A stretch of 64,000 nt of DNA from an uncultured Paracoccaceae bacterium (GTDB lineage: Bacteria > Pseudomonadota > Alphaproteobacteria > Rhodobacterales > Rhodobacteraceae): assembly GCA_934500835.1 (NCBI GenBank), contig CAKSTR010000008.1, positions 124,001-188,000 of the forward strand, given 5' to 3'. A program made the position numbers and the translations under genes. Below the pieces are notes generated by a model. It worked only from the letters and a program-made list of their open reading frames with translations. It was not told the DNA's origin and did not search any database. The number at the start of each line of letters is the position of its first letter. The stretch's first letter is position 1. This document shows, piece after piece, positions 53,181-60,418 of the stretch.

Positions 53181-54377
53181 ATGCTGGCCGGGAAACGGGT
53201 GCTTCTGATCATCGGCGGCGGGATCGCGGCCTATAAGGCGCTGGACCTGATCCGGCGGCTGCGCGAGCGGGGCGCCTCGGTGCGGGCGGTGATGACGGCC
53301 GCGGCGCAGGAGTTCGTCACGCCGTTGTCCGTGGGCGCGCTGACGGCGGATCATGTTTTCACCGATATCTTCGACCGGCAGGATGAGCAGGACGTAGGCC
53401 ACATCCGCCTGTCGCGCGAGGCCGATCTGATCGTGGTGGCCCCGGCCACCGCCGATCTGATGGCCAAGCTGGCCAATGGGTTGGCGGGGGACCTGGCCTC
53501 GGCCGTGCTGCTGGCGACCGACAAGCCGGTGCTGATGGCCCCGGCGATGAACCCGGCGATGTGGGGGCATGCGGCGACGCGGCGCAACCATGCGCAACTG
53601 CTGGCGGATGGGCTGCGCTTCATCGGTCCCAACCGCGGCGAGATGGCCGAAAGCGGCGAGGCGGGGGTGGGCCGGATGGCCGAGCCTCTGGACATCGTCG
53701 CGGCGGTGGAGGCGGCTTTGACCTCGGGTCCGTTGCAGGGCAAGCATGTGCTGGTGACTTCGGGGCCGACGCATGAACCCATTGATCCGGTGCGCTATAT
53801 CGCCAACCGGTCGTCGGGGGCGCAGGGGACGGCGCTGGCGGCGGCGCTGCGCGATCTGGGGGCCAGGGTGACTTTCGTCACCGGCCCGGCCCTTGTTCCG
53901 CCGCCGTCGGGGGTGGAGGTGGTGCAGGTCGAGACCGCGGCCGAGATGCTGGCGGCGGTTCAGGCGGCGCTGCCCGCCGATGCGGCGGTGATGGCGGCGG
54001 CGGTTGCGGATTGGCGGGTGGCCAATCGCGGGGCGCAGAAGATGAAGAAGGATGCCTCGGGCCACGCGCCCGCGCTGGAATTCGCCGAGAACCCGGACAT
54101 TCTGGCCACGGTGTCCAGGGGCGAAAACCGCCCCCGGCTGGTGGTGGGCTTTGCGGCCGAAACCGAGAAGGTGGTGGAACATGCCACCGCCAAGCGTGCC
54201 CGCAAGGGCTGTGACTGGATCGTGGCCAATGATGTCTCGCCCTCGACCGGCATCATGGGCGGGGTCGAGAATGCGGTGGTGATCATCAACGCCGAGGGCG
54301 CCGAAAGCTGGCCGCGGATGGGCAAGGACGAGGTGGCCCGGCGGCTGGCCGCGAAAATTGCCGACGCCCTGGCATGA
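53181..54377 (+). CDS. coaBC: Bifunctional phosphopantothenoylcysteine decarboxylase / phosphopantothenate-cysteine ligase
   Basis: Coenzyme A biosynthesis enzyme of 398 aa. The N-terminal flavodoxin-like CoaC domain has LLIIGGGIAAYKALDLIRRLRERG, VAPATADLMAKLANG and the APAMNPAMW motif; the C-terminal CoaB domain starts at about 190 with LVTSGPTHEPIDPVRYIANRSSGAQG and ends with VVGFAAETE and DWIVANDV. Full length and all motifs present. GAGGTGCGGG lies upstream of the ATG. Confidence 0.97.
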   Translation: MLAGKRVLLIIGGGIAAYKALDLIRRLRERGASVRAVMTAAAQEFVTPLSVGALTADHVFTDIFDRQDEQDVGHIRLSREADLIVVAPATADLMAKLANGLAGDLASAVLLATDKPVLMAPAMNPAMWGHAATRRNHAQLLADGLRFIGPNRGEMAESGEAGVGRMAEPLDIVAAVEAALTSGPLQGKHVLVTSGPTHEPIDPVRYIANRSSGAQGTALAAALRDLGARVTFVTGPALVPPPSGVEVVQVETAAEMLAAVQAALPADAAVMAAAVADWRVANRGAQKMKKDASGHAPALEFAENPDILATVSRGENRPRLVVGFAAETEKVVEHATAKRARKGCDWIVANDVSPSTGIMGGVENAVVIINAEGAESWPRMGKDEVARRLAAKIADALA

Positions 54378-54390
54378 GGCTGGGGGCGGA

Positions 54391-54425
54391 GCCTCTGGCG
54401 GGGATGGTTGAAGACAGATGAAAGG
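54391..54425 (+). repeat. Variant of the GGGGAT composite element before dut
   Basis: GCCTCTGGCGGGGATGG followed by a spacer and ACAGATGAAAG matches the layout GCCTCCGGCGGGGATATTT...CCAAGATGAAA seen at 27835. It lies just before the dut ribosome site. Confidence 0.5.
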
Positions 54426-54432
54426 GGATCGG

Positions 54433-54912
54433 ATGCGTCCGGTGATTGCGGTTCTGTGGGAGGATTGGGCGGACCGGTCCCTGCCCTTGCCGGCCTATCA
54501 GACGGCGGGGGCGGCGGGGGCCGATCTCTGCGCCAACTTCGCGCCGGACCGGCGGGACGAGGGGCTGACCCTGCAGCCGATGCAGCGGGCCATCTGCCCG
54601 ACCGGGATCCGGGTGGCGATCCCCGACGGGTTCGAGATGCAGATCAGGCCGCGCTCCGGCCTTGCGACGAAGCACGGGATCAGCCTGCCCAATACGCCGG
54701 GCACCATCGATTCCGATTATCGCGGGCCTCTGGGCGTGGCTTTGGTGAACCTCGGGGCGGAACCCTATACCATCCGTCATGGCGACCGGGTGGCGCAGGC
54801 CGTGGTGGCGCCGGTGGTGCAGGCCGGGTTCGCGGTGGTCGAGGCGCTGGACCAGACCGGACGGGGTGAGGGGGGCTTTGGCTCCACCGGCTTCACGGCA
54901 AGGGGCAAATGA
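54433..54912 (+). CDS. dut: Deoxyuridine 5'-triphosphate nucleotidohydrolase (dUTPase)
   Basis: Trimeric dUTPase of 159 aa that converts dUTP to dUMP. The five motifs are seen: AGADLCA, QIRPRSGLATKHG, NTPGTIDSDYRG, GDRVAQAVV and the C-terminal P-loop-like RGEGGFGSTG. The ATG at 54433 has AGGGG six bases upstream; an ATG at 54418 is possible. It follows coaBC and overlaps the next gene (ATGA), a typical Rhodobacteraceae order. Confidence 0.97.
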   Translation: MRPVIAVLWEDWADRSLPLPAYQTAGAAGADLCANFAPDRRDEGLTLQPMQRAICPTGIRVAIPDGFEMQIRPRSGLATKHGISLPNTPGTIDSDYRGPLGVALVNLGAEPYTIRHGDRVAQAVVAPVVQAGFAVVEALDQTGRGEGGFGSTGFTARGK

Positions 54913-55955
54913 TCGGGCTGATCGTCTTTGCGGCGATCTGGGCCATCGGGCTGTGGCGCCGGGTCGGGGCCGGGCTTCTGTGGGCACTGTCCGGCCTCTG
55001 GTGGCTGGTGCTGATGGCGGCCCATTCGCCTTGGCTTGGTGCGGGCGGGTTGGCCCGGGTAACAGGGGGTAATCTGCAGGCCTGGGGGCTGCTCGGCCTG
55101 CTGGCAGGTCTGGCAGGTCTTTACGGTCTGGCCCTGCGCGTGGTCCGGGCGAAGGCCCGCAAGCCTGATGCGCCGCAAACCGTGCCGGCGGGCAGCTTTT
55201 CCGAGGCCGAACTGAACCGCTATGCCCGCCATATCCTTCTGCGCGAGATCGGCGGGCCGGGGCAGAAGCGGCTGAAGGAGGCGAAGGTTCTGGTCGTCGG
55301 CGCGGGGGGGCTTGGGTCTCCGGCCTTGCTGTATCTGGCCGCATGCGGGGTGGGGACGATCGGGGTGATCGACCCGGATGTGGTCGAAGCCTCGAACCTG
55401 CAGCGGCAGGTGATCCATACCGATGCACGGATCGGGCAGCCCAAGGTGTTCTCGGCCGAGGTGGCGATGAAGGCGCTGAACCCGTTCATCGCGGTCAGGC
55501 CCTATCACCGCAGCCTTGACGACGGCATCGCGGCGGAACTGATCGCCGACTATGACATCGTGCTGGACGGCACCGACAATTTCGACACGCGCGAGCGGGT
55601 CAACCGCGCCTGCGCCCAGGCCGGCAAGCCCCTGGTTGCGGGCGCCCTGACACAGTGGGAGGGGCAGCTGTCGGTCTGGGACCCCGCGGGCGGCGCGCCC
55701 TGTTGTGCCTGCGTCTTCCCGACCCGTCCCGCCCCCGGCATGGTGCCGACCTGCGCCGAGGCCGGCGTCGCCGCACCCTTGCCCGGCATCATCGGCGCGA
55801 TGATGGCGGCCGAGACGGTGAAGCTGATCACCGGGGCCGGGCAGCCCCTGCGCGGGCGGCTGATGATCCACGACATGCTTCACGCCGAGACGCGGGTGAT
55901 CGGCGTGAAGCGGCGGGCGGATTGCCCGGTCTGCGGGTCTATTCCGTCGCGGTGA
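54909..55955 (+). CDS. moeB: ThiF/MoeB/HesA family adenylyltransferase with N-terminal membrane anchor
   Basis: A 348-aa E1-like enzyme. Residues about 1-80 hold two or three membrane helices (MIGLIVFAAIWAIGLW; AWGLLGLLAGLAGLYG); the ThiF/MoeB domain starts near 100 with YARHILLREIGGPGQ and has the ATP-binding VLVVGAGGLGSPALLYLAACGVG, the DGTDNFDTR metal/adenylate block and zinc Cys pairs CCAC and CPVC. MoeB or HesA activates the MoaD/ThiS C-terminus. The membrane part sets it apart from E. coli MoeB. Its ATG overlaps the dut stop; the end overlaps the opposite EEP gene by 17 bp. MoeB versus ThiF function is not resolved. Confidence 0.9.
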   Translation: MIGLIVFAAIWAIGLWRRVGAGLLWALSGLWWLVLMAAHSPWLGAGGLARVTGGNLQAWGLLGLLAGLAGLYGLALRVVRAKARKPDAPQTVPAGSFSEAELNRYARHILLREIGGPGQKRLKEAKVLVVGAGGLGSPALLYLAACGVGTIGVIDPDVVEASNLQRQVIHTDARIGQPKVFSAEVAMKALNPFIAVRPYHRSLDDGIAAELIADYDIVLDGTDNFDTRERVNRACAQAGKPLVAGALTQWEGQLSVWDPAGGAPCCACVFPTRPAPGMVPTCAEAGVAAPLPGIIGAMMAAETVKLITGAGQPLRGRLMIHDMLHAETRVIGVKRRADCPVCGSIPSR

Positions 55956-57450
55956 AGGGCGTCTCGGCCAGCACGACATAGTGGTCGTCCGACATCAGCC
56001 GCAGGACGTAATCTCCGGGGGCCAGCGTGTCGTAGTAAAGGTCTGGCGTCAGCTCCATCGAGCCGTCCAGAACGGCCCCGGTATAGGCGAAGGCCAGGTA
56101 GTTGTAGACATTGGGGTCACCCGCCGCAAAGACCCCGATCCAGTCGTATTTCAGCCCCGGCGCACCGGACCAGCTGACCACCATCGGATCGCCGGTTTTC
56201 ACCGTGCTGCTGGCGACCGAGATTGCGGGCCTGCCCCCGTCGGCCAGCACCGAGAACCGGGTGCGGCCCCGCTCGGCGCCGTTGGAGTCGATCAGCACGG
56301 CATCCCAGGGGCCGGGCGTCAGACCAAGGGTCGACAGGCGGAAGGCACGGTTCCATGTGGCGGTCAGCCCTTCGACCGATGTCACGATGTCCTTGGCCGC
56401 ATCCCCTCCGCGCGGCACGATCCACACGCCCCAGCCGGCATCGCCGGGCAGATAGCCGCGGACAAGGAAGGTGCCGCCTTCGGCCACCAGACGCGGCTCG
56501 ACGGCAATCATCGCAGGCGCTGCAACCGGGGTCACGCTCAGGTCCACGATCACGGCGCGATGGTCCGAGGGCCAGGGCGCAAAGCTGCGGTCCACATCGG
56601 GGTTGCCGGGTTCGCCCCAGATCTCGGCCCCCCGCACGGTGGCATTGGCGGCAAAGACATAGTCGATGCGGTCCATCCGTTCCCCCTCGACCTGCACCGG
56701 CCAGGGGAAGCCGGGCGAATAGGTCAGGCCGGGGCGCGCCACCGGATCGGGGTGCGCCGTGCGGAAGGCATCGGCAAAGCCCGCCGCCTCCATCCGCGCC
56801 GTCACGGGCCAGGCGATGGCTTCGGTCTGCTGCGGACGGCTGCCTTTCGCGGCCTCGGTCCAGTCCAGATGCGAGGGCGTGTTGAAATCGCCGGTCACGA
56901 CGACCGGAGTGCCCGATTTGATCAAAGGCTCCATGCCGGCGACATAGGCCTCGATCTCGGGCATGCGGGCCAGGGCTTCGGCTTCGACCGCCTCGGCGGG
57001 GGTCGCGCCGTCGCGCAACAACTCCGGCCCGTAGGAGTCAGAGGACAGATGCAGGTTGCCAAGGGCGATGACCTGCCCCGGGGCCACCATGGCCCAGACC
57101 TGCGGCGCGTCCGAGTCCAGCGCCGCCAGGGGATAGGGCGCCTGCCCGGTCTCGGTCCGCTCGCCCAGCTTGGGGTCGAACAGGGGGACACGGCTGATGA
57201 TGTGGCGGCGCAGATCGACGTAAGGATAGCCGGCGGCGGCGGCGATGATGGCGGTCTGGCCGTCGGGTTCCTGCAGGGACACGATGTCGGCATCCGCCTC
57301 GCGGATGATCTCGATCAGCTGCGGTTGGCTGACCTGCACGCCGCCATACCAGATGTTGAAACTCATCACCCTCAGATCGACGGCGTCATCCGCATGGGCG
57401 GGCAGGGCAAGAAGCGCGGCGAGGGGTGCGGCAAGGACGGATCGGGTCAT
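55939..57450 (-). CDS. Secreted endonuclease/exonuclease/phosphatase (EEP) family protein with Ig-like C-terminal domains
   Basis: A 503-aa protein with a signal peptide (about residues 1-20, ALPAHA before DDAVD). The EEP domain spans about 24-305: LRVMSFNIWYGG (Asn), VSLQEPD (Glu metal ligand), VVVTGDFNTPSHLDW (Asp/Asn), and APWPSDHRAVIVDL (catalytic Asp-His). It could be a nuclease or a phosphodiesterase/sphingomyelinase; specificity is unknown. The last ~190 residues form one or two beta-sandwich domains ending in a DWIGVFAAGDPNVYNYLAFAYTG motif, probably ligand or surface binding. Convergent with moeB. Confidence 0.88.
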   Translation of the reverse strand: MTRSVLAAPLAALLALPAHADDAVDLRVMSFNIWYGGVQVSQPQLIEIIREADADIVSLQEPDGQTAIIAAAAGYPYVDLRRHIISRVPLFDPKLGERTETGQAPYPLAALDSDAPQVWAMVAPGQVIALGNLHLSSDSYGPELLRDGATPAEAVEAEALARMPEIEAYVAGMEPLIKSGTPVVVTGDFNTPSHLDWTEAAKGSRPQQTEAIAWPVTARMEAAGFADAFRTAHPDPVARPGLTYSPGFPWPVQVEGERMDRIDYVFAANATVRGAEIWGEPGNPDVDRSFAPWPSDHRAVIVDLSVTPVAAPAMIAVEPRLVAEGGTFLVRGYLPGDAGWGVWIVPRGGDAAKDIVTSVEGLTATWNRAFRLSTLGLTPGPWDAVLIDSNGAERGRTRFSVLADGGRPAISVASSTVKTGDPMVVSWSGAPGLKYDWIGVFAAGDPNVYNYLAFAYTGAVLDGSMELTPDLYYDTLAPGDYVLRLMSDDHYVVLAETPFTATE

Positions 57451-57679
57451 TTGCGTCTCCGGTGCTGTCGATGACAGAGTGGCGGCGGAAATCCGGTATG
57501 AAAAGAGCGTTGATGGTTCGATTTCTGCTGTATGGGGTAGCTGCCACCGGTATCACGCCGATGACGCAGGCCGGCGCTGTCGCCTGGGGTGTGGCGCTGG
57601 CGGTCGAGGACGGCGGCTGGGTTTGCGCGTGTCGCGGCATCACGACCAAATCCCCGTCCGGCTGTGACGCCGGACAGGG

Positions 57680-57706
57680 GCCCGATTTTTCGCCGAAAAA
57701 TCGGGC
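57680..57706. repeat. Perfect 27-bp TTCG palindrome
   Basis: Arms of 13 bp (GCCCGATTTTTCG and its reverse complement) around a central C, directly beyond the stop codon of the dioxygenase gene (minus strand). The largest copy of the family and the best candidate hairpin. Confidence 0.8.
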
Positions 57707-57709
57707 GCT

Positions 57710-58507
57710 TCAGCCGAAGCGGTAGCTTGAGGCGGTGACACCGCCGAAAAGGTCCGTGTCGTGATAGACCCTGGTGGCCACTTCGGTCTCGGCGGCGCCG
57801 AGGGCGGCGAAGACCGGCAGGAAATGGTCCTCCTCGGCATGGGAGACTCGGGCATAGGGCGCCTCTTCCCAGTTCAGCAGCTTCTCGGTCCGCTCGGCCG
57901 GCGGCAGGGCCAGAACATCGCCCAGCCAGGCGTCGAAGGCCTCGGACGGCACCTTGGCGCCCGGTCCGAAAAGCTTCAGGTTGTGGTAGCTGAGGCCAGA
58001 TCCGAGGATCAGCACGCCTTCATCCCGCAGGGGGGCCAGCGCACGGCCAAGCGCCAGATGCTCGGCCGGCGAATAGCCTTTGCGCAGCGAGATCTGGAAC
58101 AGCGGCACCGATGCGTCGGGATACATCACATAGGCCGGCACGAAGGTGCCATGGTCATAGCCCTGCCTGTCGTCCAGCCGGACCGGCAGGCCGGCGGCGG
58201 CGATCAGATCGGCGGCCCGCCGCGCGATGTCCGGCGCGCCGGGGGCCTTGTACTGGATCTGGAACGTATGCGGCGGGAAGCCGTGGTAGTCGTAGACCAT
58301 CGGCGGATGGGCCGAGGTCATGACGGCAAAGCTGTCATCCTCCCAATGGCCCGAGATCATCAGGATCGCCTTCGGGGTTTCCGGCAGATCCTTGACCATC
58401 TGCACGAAGCTGGCTTCCAGATTGACGAAGCGGGCGCGCCAGTCGGGCATCCAGGGCCAGGGGCCGCCACCGTGGCTGATGAAATAGGTGGGCATGCGGG
58501 GGGTCAT
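57710..58507 (-). CDS. DODA-type extradiol ring-cleavage dioxygenase
   Basis: A 265-aa LigB/DODA-superfamily protein like E. coli YgiD (4,5-DOPA dioxygenase). Metal-site blocks: YFISHGGGPW (His), GHWEDD, QGYDHGTFVP (His), GSGLSYHNLK (His). The family needs a non-haem metal, usually Fe2+ or Zn2+. The real substrate is not known for most bacterial members. The ATG at 58507 has GGAG upstream and starts the conserved region; a longer frame upstream is spurious. Confidence 0.93.
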   Translation of the reverse strand: MTPRMPTYFISHGGGPWPWMPDWRARFVNLEASFVQMVKDLPETPKAILMISGHWEDDSFAVMTSAHPPMVYDYHGFPPHTFQIQYKAPGAPDIARRAADLIAAAGLPVRLDDRQGYDHGTFVPAYVMYPDASVPLFQISLRKGYSPAEHLALGRALAPLRDEGVLILGSGLSYHNLKLFGPGAKVPSEAFDAWLGDVLALPPAERTEKLLNWEEAPYARVSHAEEDHFLPVFAALGAAETEVATRVYHDTDLFGGVTASSYRFG

Positions 58508-58710
58508 TGCGGTTCTCCATTGCCGGATGACAGGAAGATGCGCCCCCTCCGCCGGTCCGGCAATCCGGCAGGGACGGCGGGATATGGTGCGCAGATGCAC
58601 ATGTCGGGCCGGCTCTCCCCATCGCTGCGGCACCGCCGCATCCCGTCCCGTCTTGCAAGCCGGTCAGCCCTTGCCCATTATCGCGCGCGTATCAAACGGG
58701 AGCCTGACCC

Positions 58711-59499
58711 ATGAAACTGACTGCTGCCCTCGGCGCCGCCGCGCTGACGCTTCTCGCCAGTGTTTCCTTCGCGCAAGAGGTCCCCGACCTCGGCGGCAAG
58801 GAGGTCACCGTGGTGACCGAAAACGCCTATCCGCCGCTTCAGTTCCTGGACAAGGACGGCAATGCCATCGGCTGGGAATATGACGCCATGGCCGAGATCG
58901 CCAAGCGGCTGAACATCACCGTGAAATATGAAAACACCAGCTGGGACGCCATGATTCCGGCGGTGGCCGAAGGCCAGTATGACCTCGGCATGACCGGCAT
59001 CACCATCAAGGACGAACGCAAGGAGGCGGTCGATTTCTCGGACCCCTACATGCGCTCGGAAATGCTGATGATCGTGCGCGGCGACGAGACCCGCTTTACC
59101 GATGCGGCCTCGTTCGCGGCGATGCCCGAACTGCTGGTCTCTGCCCAGCCCGGCACCTCGCCCTTCTATGCCGCCGTCTACGAGATTCTTGACGGCAACG
59201 AGGAAAACCCCCGCATCATCAAGTTCGAGACCTTTGGCGCCGGGCTTGAGGCGCTGAAGGCGGGCGACGTCGACCTGACCCTGTCGGATTCCACCGGGGC
59301 CAACGGCTATGTCGGGGCCTCGAACGGTGCGCTGAAGATCATCGGCGCGCCGCTTGCGTCGGAAGACTTCGGCTTCATCTTCCCGAAAGGCTCGGATCTG
59401 GTCGGCCCGGTCAATGCCGCGATTGCCGCCATGAAGGCCGACGGCACCATGGACGCCCTGAACCAGAAGTGGTTCGTCGATTACAAGATGGGCGAATGA
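58711..59499 (+). CDS. Amino-acid ABC transporter substrate-binding protein
   Basis: Periplasmic binding protein (SBP family 3) of 262 aa with a signal peptide (about residues 1-21, SFA before QEVPD). The [33 protein letters not shown] opening and the [21 protein letters not shown] core are diagnostic. The Asp/Arg ligand contacts of the amino-acid binders are expected in these blocks. It heads a two-gene operon with a HisM/GlnP-type permease; no ATPase gene is present in the window. Confidence 0.94.
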   Translation: MKLTAALGAAALTLLASVSFAQEVPDLGGKEVTVVTENAYPPLQFLDKDGNAIGWEYDAMAEIAKRLNITVKYENTSWDAMIPAVAEGQYDLGMTGITIKDERKEAVDFSDPYMRSEMLMIVRGDETRFTDAASFAAMPELLVSAQPGTSPFYAAVYEILDGNEENPRIIKFETFGAGLEALKAGDVDLTLSDSTGANGYVGASNGALKIIGAPLASEDFGFIFPKGSDLVGPVNAAIAAMKADGTMDALNQKWFVDYKMGE

Positions 59500-59510
59500 G
59501 CAGGGCCTGT

Positions 59511-59534
59511 CCCGGGGGCGACGCCGCCCCCGGG
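59511..59534 (+). repeat. Perfect G/C hairpin between amino-acid binding protein and permease genes
   Basis: Arms CCCGGGGGCG and CGCCCCCGGG (10 bp) with loop ACGC, in the 43-bp gap. No T-tract. Similar placement to the hairpin at 6386-6418. Confidence 0.65.
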
Positions 59535-59542
59535 ATCGCCGC

Positions 59543-60346
59543 ATGATTCCGCAGCCGAAACCCGAGAAAGACTTCCCCTGGTGGCTGGTGATCATTGTGG
59601 TCACCGGCCTCTGGCTGATGTGGGAGGTCCTGTCGGATGACCAGTATCGCGCCGCGCTGAAGTCGCTCTCCCGCGGAATCTGGATCACGCTGACCGTGTC
59701 GGTCGTGGCCTATTTCGGCGCCTGCCTTCTGGGCCTTGGCCTTGCGGTCATCGGCCTGTCGCGCTTTCTGGTGCTGCGCCAGGCGGCCCGGCTTTATATC
59801 GAGATCATGCGCGGCGTGCCGATCATCGTGCTGCTGCTGTACGTCTCCTTCGCGGTGACGCCGCTGGTGGTGGGCGGCATCGGCTGGACGATGACCCGAC
59901 TGGGGCTGGACCCGGTGACCAGCCGCGACGTGCCGCTTCTGTGGCGGGCGGTGATCGCCCTGACGCTGGCCTATTCGGCCTTTCTGGCCGAGATCTTCCG
60001 CGCCGGGCTGCAAGCCGTGGACAAGGGCCAGATCGAGGCCGCGATGGCGCTTGGCCTGAACGGCTGGCAGCGCTTTCGCCACATCGTCTTTCCGCAGGCC
60101 TTCCGCATGATCCTGCCGCCCCTGGGCAATGATTTCGTCGCCATGGTGAAGGACAGCTCGCTTGTGGCGGTGCTGGGCATCACCGATGTGGCGCAACTGG
60201 CCAAGGTGACGGCGGCGACGAACTTCCGCTATTTCGAGACCTACAACGTGGCGGCGCTGATCTATCTGACCATGACGATCTCGCTCTCGCTGCTGCTGAG
60301 GCGGTTCGAGGTCAGGATGCGGACCCGCGGACGCGAAGCCGGGTAG
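59543..60346 (+). CDS. Amino-acid ABC transporter permease (HisM/GlnP type)
   Basis: Inner-membrane permease of 267 aa of the His/Glu/Gln/Arg family. Five membrane helices are likely; the opening SRGIWITLTVSVVAYFGACLLGLGLAV and the EAA-type block IEAAMALGLNGWQRFRHIVFPQAFRMILPPLGNDFVAMVKDSSLV are family marks. It pairs with the upstream binding protein. The partner ATPase must be encoded elsewhere or shared. Start ATG at 59543. Confidence 0.94.
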   Translation: MIPQPKPEKDFPWWLVIIVVTGLWLMWEVLSDDQYRAALKSLSRGIWITLTVSVVAYFGACLLGLGLAVIGLSRFLVLRQAARLYIEIMRGVPIIVLLLYVSFAVTPLVVGGIGWTMTRLGLDPVTSRDVPLLWRAVIALTLAYSAFLAEIFRAGLQAVDKGQIEAAMALGLNGWQRFRHIVFPQAFRMILPPLGNDFVAMVKDSSLVAVLGITDVAQLAKVTAATNFRYFETYNVAALIYLTMTISLSLLLRRFEVRMRTRGREAG

Positions 60347-60394
60347 CGGGGGTTTCACACCCCCGCACCCCCGTGGGATATTTCCGGACAGAAA
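60346..60394 (+). repeat. Composite hairpin + GGGATATTTC element before M3 peptidase gene
   Basis: A 7-bp hairpin (GCGGGGG / CCCCCGC, loop TTTCACA, 60346-60366) followed by ACCCCCGTG and GGGATATTTCC (60375-60385). Same order as the minus-strand copy at 27999-28050. Confidence 0.65.
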
Positions 60395-60418
60395 ATGGGT
60401 TTTGACGAGGAGCTTGCC

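Noticed and set aside
57498..57725. Possible 75-aa plus-strand protein with a hydrophobic start
   Set aside because: No clear ribosome site, the end is formed by the 27-bp palindrome, and no family is recognised; more likely chance.
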